Positions 16,129-23,798 of a DNA stretch of 64,000 nucleotides are shown here, in pieces; positions within the stretch are counted from its first letter, which is position 1, and each line of letters starts with the position of its first letter. The translations under genes were made by a program, and so were the position numbers. This DNA comes from Bacillus taeanensis (GTDB lineage: Bacteria; Bacillota; Bacilli; Bacillales; UBA6769). The notes beneath the pieces are model-generated. The model ran no database searches and was not told the origin of the DNA. It saw only the letters and a program-made list of their open reading frames with translations. The DNA is taken from contig NZ_QOCW01000021.1 of NCBI RefSeq assembly GCF_003318295.1, positions 20,304 through 84,303 of the forward strand, written 5' to 3'.

Positions 16129-16565
16129 AGGAAAGGAGAGGACTCTTTAAATAAATAGTTCCGTTATCGTGCAGAAACATATGAAATAACATGCCAATTA
16201 GCAGACCAAATCACATAGTTGATTTGGTCTCTTATTTCCCTTTTATGCCAATGATTGTTGGCTTTTAACATAAAAAATTGCAGAATAAATCACACCCTAA
16301 TTCGCATAATGACAATTACTGTTGTCAATCCGATAATTAGTATGTTAAAAGGTTTGCTATTTACTATGTTAATTCTGATACATACAGAAAGTAATTGTAA
16401 TTTTATGTTAAAATAAATATACTTAAAGTAAACCAGCTAATAGTTTGTCAACATTTTTCAATAAAAAACTCAAAATTAATGTGATATACTAAATTTGCGC
16501 GTGCCAAATAACCTTCCTTTATTATTATACTGGAAGGTTTTGTTTTATTTAGTCAGATATAGTTT
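16129..16565. other. Intergenic stretch between norB and the IS110 transposase
   Basis: Contains the norB terminator (16203-16230) and an AACCTTCC/GGAAGGTT hairpin (16510-16539) followed by T-rich DNA. The rest is AT-rich with no supported gene. Confidence 0.6.
16203..16240 (+). terminator. Terminator after norB
   Basis: AGACCAAATCA pairs with TGATTTGGTCT around a 6-nt loop, followed by a T-rich stretch. Confidence 0.7.
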
Positions 16566-17801
16566 TTAAACTATATCTTGGAAAGTTGTTTTGTTTTTTA
16601 GTAAAGCATATATCCAATGTAATAGCTTATTTACACAAGCAATTACTGCTACCCTAAAGGGTTTACCTTCGCTGCGCTTTTTATCGTAAAATTCCCTCAT
16701 TTTCTTATTTCGAGGGATTAGTTCATCACTAGTTTTCTTTTTACGCTTGTCACGGATGGCACAACGTATAGCTAGATATAAAGCGTGGCGTAGACGACTA
16801 GAACCTCTTTTAGTGATACGGTTTTTACTCGCTGTGAATCTACCTGATTCAAAAACGCTGGGATCAACTCCGGCAAAAGCCACAAGCTTTTTGGGGTGAT
16901 TAAATCGATCTATTTCCCCAATCTCAGAAAGGATCGTGGCAGCGATCTTTTCTCCGATACCCTGGATAGATTTGATAATATTATATTTTTCAATTTCTTT
17001 AGCTAGTGTATCTATCTCTGCTTCCAACTTTGATAGATGCTCTTTAAATTGAAGAAGCATATCAATATACATTCCCATGCTTAAAAGATGACTTTGGTAC
17101 AACGTCTTTTTAAATGGGTTACGAGCTGCAGCTGCTTTGAGCTTTTGTGCCTTTTCATAAGCCCATTTTTCAGAACGACTCGTACATAAATCAGCTATAC
17201 GATTTGCTAGTTTATCCACGCTAGTCTTCAAGATATCTTCGGATGCTTTAAATTCTTGGAGAACCCGTAAAGAAACAAAAGAATATAGCTCTCCAAAAAC
17301 CCCTCTATATTCAGGAAATACTTGTTCCAATACAGCCTGAAACTGTAGCTTTGTTTGAATAAAATTCCCTGTAATATTCTCATGTTGCCGTGTTAGATTA
17401 CGAAGGTTTAAGAGTTGAACTCCACGCTTTTTATAAGGCTCTAAGTCCTCCTTATAGTAAAGTTCGCAAAGATGATAGGCATCTATGGCATCTGTCTTAA
17501 CCTTACGTAAACTAGAACTTTTCGCTCTATGTGAGATCAATGGGTTCACTATGATTAATAAATAATTATGCTCCTCCAAAAATTGAACAACAGAAGCATG
17601 ATAATGTCCTGTAGATTCCAAAACAATTGATGGATTCTGTCCTGTAGTTTCCTTTATGTGCTTTAAAAATTCGTGAAGTAAAACTAGTCCTTCACTAGTG
17701 TGTTTCACTTTAAAACTCTTACGATAAGGCTTTTTCTTGTCCAAAAATGCTTGGACCTGACTTTCCACTTTAGATACATCCAGACCAACGACTGGATTCA
17801 T
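16566..17801 (-). CDS. IS110-family transposase
   Basis: A 411-residue transposase. The N-terminal RuvC-like DEDD domain shows GLDVSK (Asp near residue 8), ESTGHYH (Glu near 62) and KTDAIDAYHL (two Asp near 104-107). The C-terminal transposase_20 region has SIQGIGEKIAATILSEIG (near 270) and AFAGVDPSVFESG (near 303), with the catalytic serine of this family in that second half. The frame is intact, so the element may be active. IS110 enzymes use a non-coding bridge RNA made from the element; a candidate region lies just upstream. Confidence 0.92.
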   Translation of the reverse strand: MNPVVGLDVSKVESQVQAFLDKKKPYRKSFKVKHTSEGLVLLHEFLKHIKETTGQNPSIVLESTGHYHASVVQFLEEHNYLLIIVNPLISHRAKSSSLRKVKTDAIDAYHLCELYYKEDLEPYKKRGVQLLNLRNLTRQHENITGNFIQTKLQFQAVLEQVFPEYRGVFGELYSFVSLRVLQEFKASEDILKTSVDKLANRIADLCTSRSEKWAYEKAQKLKAAAARNPFKKTLYQSHLLSMGMYIDMLLQFKEHLSKLEAEIDTLAKEIEKYNIIKSIQGIGEKIAATILSEIGEIDRFNHPKKLVAFAGVDPSVFESGRFTASKNRITKRGSSRLRHALYLAIRCAIRDKRKKKTSDELIPRNKKMREFYDKKRSEGKPFRVAVIACVNKLLHWIYALLKNKTTFQDIV

Positions 17802-18000
17802 CCTCCACCATCTCCTAATCTTTTTATTTGCCGGTACCCCTTATCCTTCTTGCAGTATCACAGCTTCGCTTGTTATACGAGATCGTTGTCCCAACCAGCC
17901 TCAATCATGTTTCTACAAGTAGGGGGCAAACTGTTTAGCTGACGGGATCCAGGTCCCACGGGCAGTTACATTTTACCCCAGCTACCGTTATAATAAGACC
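17802..18000 (-). ncRNA. Candidate IS110 bridge-RNA region
   Basis: About 200 bases upstream of the transposase start, on the same strand, hold no ORF but are GC-richer and more structured than the flanks. Characterised IS110-family elements encode their bridge RNA in the non-coding end next to the transposase. No target- or donor-binding loop was assigned, because that needs the element ends and its target site. Confidence 0.4.
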
Positions 18001-18119
18001 ATATAAAAAATGGTCAACCAGAAATATTTTCTTATCTGGATGACCTTATAATACGAACGTGGCAGTTTACTTCAACAAAAATTAACATATATAGGATTGG
18101 ATAAAAGAAAAAGCCCACT

Positions 18120-18533
18120 TTAATTTGCAAAAGTGGACGTTCTAAGTAACTTATTATTATTGTTTTTAAGTCTTGTATCTACTAGAAAAAATAATATCGC
18201 ACTGGCAAATGTATATATTACGAGCCATCCTAACAAAAATATTATAATAAGACCGAAAAAACTATAAAGGGAAAAGGAAAAAAGAACTTGCTTTTTTCTT
18301 TTTCCATGCCTTGTTATATATTCAATTAGAATGGATACTGGTAAGCCGTAAACAAAGTTACCAATTAAAGTGTAAAAGAAAACCAAAGGTAGAAATCCTA
18401 AACTTGTGGTTGATTCTGAAAAGCTATGACCATCCCCTACATAAAAAAGAATTAATATTGTAACAAAAACCCCAGTAATTATTGTTAGAAAAACAGCTGT
18501 ATATAAAGCTGATAACATCTTTCGTTTAAACAT
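18120..18533 (-). CDS. Small membrane protein, four helices, unknown
   Basis: A 137-residue hydrophobic protein with membrane segments at about residues 9-31, 46-68, 84-105 and 105-122. The N terminus is basic (MFKRK). The ATG follows AGAGGGGTGAGG. Family not recognised. It lies alone between the IS110 element and the acetyltransferase genes. Confidence 0.65.
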   Translation of the reverse strand: MFKRKMLSALYTAVFLTIITGVFVTILILFYVGDGHSFSESTTSLGFLPLVFFYTLIGNFVYGLPVSILIEYITRHGKRKKQVLFSFSLYSFFGLIIIFLLGWLVIYTFASAILFFLVDTRLKNNNNKLLRTSTFAN

Positions 18534-18731
18534 TCCCTCACCCCTCTGATGTTTAATTATACAATAATTATAATCTTTAACGATAAAGATAAAGTTTGTT
18601 CCACGAAAGGGTACTTGAATTTAAGAATAAGGATTGGTGCAGCAGCTCCTTCGTTTATTCAATCAAGTGGCAGTTTAGTGGAAGAAGAAGTTATGTTAAA
18701 CTTAGCTAAAATTTGAAAAAGGGGAATAATT

Positions 18732-19172
18732 ATGGAGGATACTTTAACAATTAAAGAGTTACAATCACAAAATGAGATTTTAGAAGCATTTCCAGTTATG
18801 AAACAACTACGAAAACACCTCGATGAAGAGACATATCTCGATTTAGTTTTAGACGCAAAAGATAAAGATAGATATAAAATGTTTGCTTTAATTGATGGCG
18901 GAGAAATAGTTGCAGTAACTGGTTTTAAACCAATGATAACACTATATTATGGTAGATTTGTCTGGGTTTGTGATTTAGTGACCGATACAAATAAGCGTTC
19001 AAAAGGATACGGTGAAAAACTACTTTCATATGTTCATGAATGGGCAAAAGAAAACAACTATGAAAGTATTGCTTTATCTTCAGGATTACAGCGAACTGCC
19101 GCACACCGTTTTTATGAAAATAGAATGGACTATGACAAAGTAAGTTATGTGTTCAAAGCGTTTTTGAAATAA
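18732..19172 (+). CDS. GNAT-family N-acetyltransferase
   Basis: A 146-residue acetyl-CoA-dependent acetyltransferase. The acetyl-CoA binding loop appears as [13 protein letters not shown] (near residues 90-102), followed by [17 protein letters not shown] and a terminal [17 protein letters not shown], typical of this fold. The ATG follows AAAAAGGGG. The substrate cannot be told. Confidence 0.85.
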   Translation: MEDTLTIKELQSQNEILEAFPVMKQLRKHLDEETYLDLVLDAKDKDRYKMFALIDGGEIVAVTGFKPMITLYYGRFVWVCDLVTDTNKRSKGYGEKLLSYVHEWAKENNYESIALSSGLQRTAAHRFYENRMDYDKVSYVFKAFLK

Positions 19173-19304
19173 GTAGTATTGAATTAAAGGGTGCAATAGT
19201 GGAATAAGAGAGTTGTCGCTGTAGTATTATCCCCTTATGGTAAATCGCAGGAATGTTGAGCAAGAAGGTAATTACACTCTATGTATAGAATTGGAGGAGC
19301 ATAA

Positions 19305-19715
19305 ATGGAGTGGTATAAAGAAGAGTTTGTAGTTAGTGACGATAAAGATAGAATAAACTTAGAAGATGTCTCAAAGTTACTATCTACAACATATTGGGCA
19401 TCGAATAGAGCAATAGAAACCAACGAAAAAAGCATTAACAACTCTTTGTCATTCGGGGTGTATCATAACGGAAAACAAGTAGGGTTTGCGAGGGTAGTTA
19501 CTGATAAAGCTGTGTTTTCATGGATATTAGATGTTGTCATAGATGATAATTACAGGGGTAAAGGATTAGGTCAATGGTTAATGGAATGTATATTTGAACA
19601 TCCAGAAATTAAATTTACAGCATTTGCCTTAGCGACATCAGATGCACATGATTTTTATAAAAAGTTCGATTTTAAAGATAACGCTTGTATGACCAAGCCT
19701 TTACTGTCCAATTAA
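19305..19715 (+). CDS. GNAT-family N-acetyltransferase
   Basis: A 136-residue acetyltransferase with the acetyl-CoA loop in DDNYRGKGLGQWLM (near residues 81-94) and a terminal HDFYKKFDFKD. It follows the previous acetyltransferase by 132 bases but is only distantly similar. The ATG follows TTGGAGGAG. Substrate unknown. Confidence 0.85.
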   Translation: MEWYKEEFVVSDDKDRINLEDVSKLLSTTYWASNRAIETNEKSINNSLSFGVYHNGKQVGFARVVTDKAVFSWILDVVIDDNYRGKGLGQWLMECIFEHPEIKFTAFALATSDAHDFYKKFDFKDNACMTKPLLSN

Positions 19716-19721
19716 GAAGCA

Positions 19722-19736
19722 TTCTTGCACTAACGG
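19722..19736 (+). repeat. Short dispersed repeat, copy 1
   Basis: TTCTTGCACTAACGG occurs here and, identical over 15 bases, at 21635-21649. Both copies follow a stop codon within about 15 bases. Confidence 0.6.
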
Positions 19737-19750
19737 GTAGCAAGAGCTAA

Positions 19751-19783
19751 AAAAGGCGATCATTAAATTGATTGTCTTTTTCT
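19751..19783 (+). terminator. Terminator after the second acetyltransferase
   Basis: AAAAGGCGATCA pairs with TGATTGTCTTTTT around a short AT loop. Confidence 0.7.
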
Positions 19784-19853
19784 TTTTTATAATTGATAGA
19801 ATATATACAGTAATTTCCATTTATTGCAGAGAAGTATAAATAGAAAATTCGAA

Positions 19854-21305
19854 ATGAGGGTGAGATTAATTAAACATAGATTGATTTTTATATATTTTAT
19901 TTTATCATTTCTAGTTTCTTTGTCTGCCTGTGACCAAAAGATGGATGAAGAAGAGTTCCTTTCTCCAAATTCTAAACTAGATAGAACTTTTATGCCGAAA
20001 GAAGTTCCATCAGGAAGTAGAAGTCAGTATGACATTATGTTAACTATGACTGATGAAGGGGAATTTAATATAGAAACGAAAGTGATTATAGAAAACACAT
20101 CTCAAGATAATTGGAATAACTTGATATTCTATTTTATTCCTAACATATTTACAGAAGATACAGCTCAAGATTTAAATTATCCTCTAGAATCTCCAGCAAC
20201 TATAAAATTTCATAAAGTGGCTATTGATGGGAATCAAACTGATTTTACCCTAGAGGAAGACACATTAACAATCCCCTTACAGAATCAGCTAGAACCGAAT
20301 AAACAAATTACAGTTGAATTTATCTATGAATTCACCCTTCCAGATAATGGACTGAGGTTTACTAGAAAAAATGGTAATTACTACTTATCACAATTTTACC
20401 CAATGGTTGCAACATATAGGGATAACAAATGGAATAAGGCAGACTACATGTTTAGAGGTGAAACCTATCATACTGCATTTAGCGATTATAAATTTGAATA
20501 CGACATCCCTGAAGAATACACTTTCGTTTCAACATATGATAATGAAAATTTTCCAAGTAAAAACAAAGATTCTTTTAAAGTCAGTAATGTAAAGGATATA
20601 TTCGTAGCTGTTATAAAAAAAACACTAGTTGTTCAAAGAATGTCTGGAAACGTAAATATAAGGGTTTTTGGATTTGAAGAAAAACATGATTTATATACTG
20701 AAATAAGTGAAGTAGCTACAAATGCACAAAGTTACTTCGAAAAAAATATTGGTCCATACCCATTTAAACAGCTAGATATTATTCTAGATAGTTTAGGAAT
20801 GGAGTGCCCAGGTATTGTTACAGCAAGCTCAGTTTACAATAGTGGTCCAGTGAAAACTGATACCCTTAAAAGAATGGTTGTACACGAAATTGCACATCAA
20901 TGGTTTTATGGTATCATCAGCAATGATCCTTATAATGAAGCTTGGTTAGATGAGGGATTTGCTGAGTTTGCAACAGGGCTATATTATTATTCAAATTCTG
21001 AACAGGAAATCCCTTATGACACAATGGCAAAACATTTAGAAAAACTTGAACCACTATCTATAAACCTACCATTAGATAAATATAAACATAATCAAAGCTC
21101 ATATACCTATGGAAAAGCCAGTGTGATGTTGTGGAAAATGTTCGAAAAAAGAGGTGGTATAGAGGAGGCAGAAAAATTTTTAAAAAGTTATTATGACTTT
21201 TATAATTATAAAGAAGTAAATACTAAAGAATTTGTTAGATTTACTAAACACTATTTTAGTTTTGAAGATAACGCAGAATTTGAGGATTGGTTGGTGCTTG
21301 ATTGA
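19854..21305 (+). CDS. M1-family (gluzincin) metallopeptidase lipoprotein
   Basis: A roughly 483-residue secreted lipoprotein. A hydrophobic signal ends in the lipobox LSAC (Cys near residue 27 from this start). The zinc motif HEIAHQW (near residue 344) is followed 18 residues later by the third ligand in EAWLDEGFAEF, as in M1 aminopeptidases. An N-terminal beta domain precedes it. It is shorter than full M1 aminopeptidases and lacks their C-terminal domain. The start is uncertain: the ATG at 19854 has a weak site, and a stronger GAGGGTGAG falls just after it. Confidence 0.8.
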   Translation: MRVRLIKHRLIFIYFILSFLVSLSACDQKMDEEEFLSPNSKLDRTFMPKEVPSGSRSQYDIMLTMTDEGEFNIETKVIIENTSQDNWNNLIFYFIPNIFTEDTAQDLNYPLESPATIKFHKVAIDGNQTDFTLEEDTLTIPLQNQLEPNKQITVEFIYEFTLPDNGLRFTRKNGNYYLSQFYPMVATYRDNKWNKADYMFRGETYHTAFSDYKFEYDIPEEYTFVSTYDNENFPSKNKDSFKVSNVKDIFVAVIKKTLVVQRMSGNVNIRVFGFEEKHDLYTEISEVATNAQSYFEKNIGPYPFKQLDIILDSLGMECPGIVTASSVYNSGPVKTDTLKRMVVHEIAHQWFYGIISNDPYNEAWLDEGFAEFATGLYYYSNSEQEIPYDTMAKHLEKLEPLSINLPLDKYKHNQSSYTYGKASVMLWKMFEKRGGIEEAEKFLKSYYDFYNYKEVNTKEFVRFTKHYFSFEDNAEFEDWLVLD

Positions 21306-21392
21306 TTATTTTTGCAATTTCCTTTTTTTAAACTATAGGGGACAAATCCAGAATAACAACTAAAAAGGTATATAGGAATCGAGGTTGATTAT
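21306..21392. other. Short AT-rich spacer before the broken gene
   Basis: Only the GAGGTT ribosome-binding-like site of the next, broken gene is seen here. Confidence 0.5.
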
Positions 21393-21624
21393 ATGAACTT
21401 TGATGAGATAGAAAATAGTGTCAAGTCCAAAAAAGGAGTTATTACAATTCATACGCTTAATGAAGCAGGACTATATAGATAATAAGCAAGAATGGGAAAA
21501 TACAAGTATTGATACATAGTTAGATGCAATGGAAGCATGGGCAAGTGACACTAAATTACTTTTAGAAGAGCCTAAATGGAGTGAATTTACAAAGATATTA
21601 TACGCAGGCAGTAGGTATGAATAA
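21393..21624 (+). pseudogene. DUF7660-like small protein gene, broken
   Basis: An ATG after GAGG opens a frame (MNFDEIENSVKSKKG) that ends early at TAG. A later segment, in pieces broken by a stop, reads EWENTSIDT then LDAMEAWASD and PKWSEFTKILYAGSRYE. The order EWEN, LEAMEAW, W..ILYAA..YE is what I recall for DUF7660. At least one frameshift and one stop are needed to explain it. Confidence 0.45.
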
Positions 21625-21634
21625 TAGATGGTAG

Positions 21635-21649
21635 TTCTTGCACTAACGG
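21635..21649 (+). repeat. Short dispersed repeat, copy 2
   Basis: Second copy of TTCTTGCACTAACGG, 11 bases after the end of the broken DUF7660-like gene. Confidence 0.6.
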
Positions 21650-21904
21650 AGTGCATTAGTTGAAGAAAACAAGCAAATTTAAAGCGTATGGATTGTCATG
21701 CGTTTTTGTGTGTTATTTCTGTTGTTATTTAACTTGCTATTGCAAGTGTGATTTCTAATGTTTTTTTGTATTTTCTCCACAGTATAGGAGCTACTTACTC
21801 TTTAAAGGGTCTTCTTTTTTTAGGGAGTTGTAAATTTTACTATAGATTTTACGCTGCTATATTATTAACAAAACACCGCGGGAGCAACCCTAATTAGTAA
21901 ATAA
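21650..21904. other. AT-rich intergenic stretch
   Basis: A weak GCGTATG/CATGCG hairpin with a T-run near 21682-21707 may be a terminator remnant. No gene is supported. Confidence 0.5.
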
Positions 21905-21951
21905 AAAGGTGCCTGACCGAATGCATTTGCATTTTAGGATCAGGTACCTTT
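21905..21951. repeat. Palindromic repeat with GGTGCCTGA/TCAGGTACC arms
   Basis: AAAGGTGCCTGA (21905-21916) and TCAGGTACCTTT (21940-21951) pair over 12 bases with one G-T pair. It sits 6 bases past the stop of the minus-strand gene and, with an A/T tract on each side, can also act as its terminator. The arm resembles the GGTACC arm at 392-436. Confidence 0.65.
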
Positions 21952-21957
21952 AAAGAT

Positions 21958-22929
21958 TTAGATACAAGCTTCATATTCTTTCATAATGTTGTTGATGATT
22001 GTTTGAACTGGGAGGATTTCTTTAATTTCATGCACTCTTGCCCCGGCGAAAACAAGGCCATTTTCGCAATCTCCATTCATAGATGTAATTAAAGAATCCA
22101 GTGTACAGAAGCGATAAGAACAATTTTTTAGGCAGTCAATGCACTTCTTAATTTTTACTTTTTTATCATCAGCAATAAGCTCACTGAAAGAATTTTTAAT
22201 TACACGACCTTGGAGACCAACCGTTGTTTTAACTAAAATCGTATCTTCCTGCCGAGCATGGACATATTTTTCTTTAAATGGTAACGGGGCATCACACTCT
22301 TCACTTGCAGCAAACCTCGTACCCATCTGTACCCCAGAAGCTCCGATACTTAAGGCGCGGTTGAGATCTTCTCCCGTTAGTATTCCTCCAGCAGCGATTA
22401 CTGGAATTTTGACTGCAGCAACGACTTCCGGCAGTATATCGAATAAAGGTCTGTCTGTACCAAGGTGTCCACCGGCTTCATGGCCTTCTACAACAACTGC
22501 AGCAGCACCAAGACGTTCTGACAGCTTAGCAAGCTTTGCTGAAGATACAATCGAAATAACGGGGATGCCGGCTTCTTTCCCCCAAGCATACATATCTCTT
22601 GAAATTCCAGCACCTGATATAATAAAATCAACTTTTTCTTCAATCGCTGCTTTCATTTTTTCAGCAAAATCATTCATGGCGAAAAGAACATTTATTCCAA
22701 TATAGCCGGAATTCTTTGTACATTCCTTTGCCTTTCTTATATGTGATCGCATTTCATCGACAGTAATTCCTGTTCCTGATATGATTCCAATTCCTCCAGC
22801 ATTCGCAACCGCAGCTGCTAGTTTGCTTAACGAAATACCTACCCCCATGCCACCTTGCATGATGGGAACCTTTGGCATCATATGACCTATTTTCAATTGT
22901 GGAAAATTCAAAAAAAAACCCCATTTCAT
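21958..22929 (-). CDS. Nitronate monooxygenase / FabK-like flavoprotein
   Basis: A 323-residue FMN-dependent TIM barrel of the 2-nitropropane dioxygenase family. Visible motifs: PIMQGGMGVGIS (near residue 23), VEGHEAGGHLG (near 146), VIAAGGI (near 178) and GVQMGTRFAASEEC (near 198). A cysteine-rich segment follows (CIDCLKNC...FC near 265-280), unusual for classical nitronate monooxygenases. The family includes nitronate oxidation and enoyl-ACP reduction; neither is certain here. A TGTGT-CATAGA-TCACA site at the right place suggests control with the NO genes. No clear ribosome binding site precedes the ATG. Confidence 0.85.
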   Translation of the reverse strand: MKWGFFLNFPQLKIGHMMPKVPIMQGGMGVGISLSKLAAAVANAGGIGIISGTGITVDEMRSHIRKAKECTKNSGYIGINVLFAMNDFAEKMKAAIEEKVDFIISGAGISRDMYAWGKEAGIPVISIVSSAKLAKLSERLGAAAVVVEGHEAGGHLGTDRPLFDILPEVVAAVKIPVIAAGGILTGEDLNRALSIGASGVQMGTRFAASEECDAPLPFKEKYVHARQEDTILVKTTVGLQGRVIKNSFSELIADDKKVKIKKCIDCLKNCSYRFCTLDSLITSMNGDCENGLVFAGARVHEIKEILPVQTIINNIMKEYEACI

Positions 22930-23048
22930 TATGATTTAGCACGACTTTAACAACTTCTCATTGTAATAATAGGTTTCTATAAAATAGTGAGTTAATGAAC
23001 ACCTACTCTCAATAATTAATAATATTTTCTTTTTTATTCCAATACTTC

Positions 23049-23098
23049 TAGGTATATGCTAGCTTGTTTCACTTCCATAGTCTGTGTCATAGATCACA
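23049..23098 (-). promoter_or_regulatory. Possible Crp/Fnr-type promoter of the nitronate-monooxygenase-like gene
   Basis: TGTGT-CATAGA-TCACA (23083-23098, one mismatch) with a weak minus-strand -10 box TAGCAT (23056-23061), at the same spacing as the other sites. Confidence 0.5.
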
Positions 23099-23119
23099 TT
23101 TTAAAAAAGATAATAAAAG

Positions 23120-23169
23120 TGTGATCTATGTAACAGTGTTAATAAACGAGAAGCGATACAATTAATGTA
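23120..23169 (+). promoter_or_regulatory. Crp/Fnr-type promoter of the broken FbpA-like gene
   Basis: TGTGA-TCTATG-TAACA (23120-23135, one mismatch) with a good -10 box TACAAT (23157-23162), the same spacing as the other sites. A GGGGGAAG ribosome binding site and ATG follow. Confidence 0.6.
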
Positions 23170-23204
23170 AAGAAACGAACTATTAAGAAAAGGGGGAAGC
23201 AAAC

Positions 23205-23336
23205 ATGGATCAATTTATAAGGGTAGAAAAGGATTTAATTATTAAAACCCTTATCGCTTATGGAATTTATAAAATGAATGATGGACGGCACTTCTATGCT
23301 TCCAATGTTTTTTTTTTGAAGAAATGTTTCACTTAA
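23205..23336 (+). pseudogene. FbpA-like small protein gene, cut by an IS fragment
   Basis: The first 31 or so residues include IIKTLIAYGIYKMNDGRHFY, which resembles the Fur-regulated basic protein FbpA pattern (LI.FGIYK.DGR.LYELTL). Right after HFYAS the frame runs into DNA of a minus-strand transposase gene and stops. The promoter and ribosome binding site look intact. I infer insertion of an IS near 23300 and later loss of most of the element and the gene's end. Confidence 0.55.
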
Positions 23337-23640
23337 ATATCGTGCAGGCCGGCATGATTGACGCAAGCGGCGATCTGAATCAGTCTTTAACTGTCTCTCC
23401 GCATCGCGAAAACTCTTCCAACCTTTTAAACTCGACAAAACCCACGTATACAGTAATTCTTTGTATGTCGCTTTTCGCGCCGTTTCTACATAGTCGTATC
23501 TTTCAAGAATCGTATCAAAATCCACCTTATCAAGTAGGGTTTGAAGAATTTTTAATACTCTGTTATTCTGGTTCATAGGGAGTTCTCCTTTCCTCGGTTA
23601 GTTGGTCTTAGTCTGAGGATAACAAGGAGACTCCCTTTTT
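23300..23640 (-). mobile_element. IS4-like transposase, N-terminal fragment
   Basis: On the minus strand from ATG 23576, about 90 residues read like the N terminus of an IS4-type transposase (VLKILQTLLDKVDFDTI, TYKELLYTWVLSSLKGWKSF, RDAERQL). After about FLQKKN the frame runs into antisense of the FbpA-like gene. Upstream of the ATG a long hairpin (23577-23635; AGGGAGT pairs with ACTCCCT) would hide the ribosome binding site, as known for several IS elements. The catalytic domain is missing. Confidence 0.55.
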
Positions 23641-23798
23641 TCATGTATTCATCTTACAAATTCTTCATAATCAACACGGCTGGGTCAGACTCCTCAAAAA
23701 GACAAAACGCCTAATTTGTCCATATGGAAAGTACAATGAAAGCTAATTTCATATAAAAAGATAGCAGCTGCATATACTCTTATAAAGGAGGGAGTTTT

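Noticed and set aside
18058..18690. GTGGCAGTTTA occurring at 18058 and 18668 as target duplication of an insertion
   Set aside because: The match is only 11 bases, the unit between them does not look like one element, and a short dispersed repeat explains it as well.
22139..22705. 188-codon open frame on the plus strand
   Set aside because: Lies antisense within the nitronate-monooxygenase-like gene, has low-complexity Ser/Ala-rich content and no ribosome binding site.
22905..22929. Frameshift at the T8 run near the start of the nitronate-monooxygenase-like gene
   Set aside because: The existing frame gives the usual FPQLKIG start of the family, so no shift is needed.
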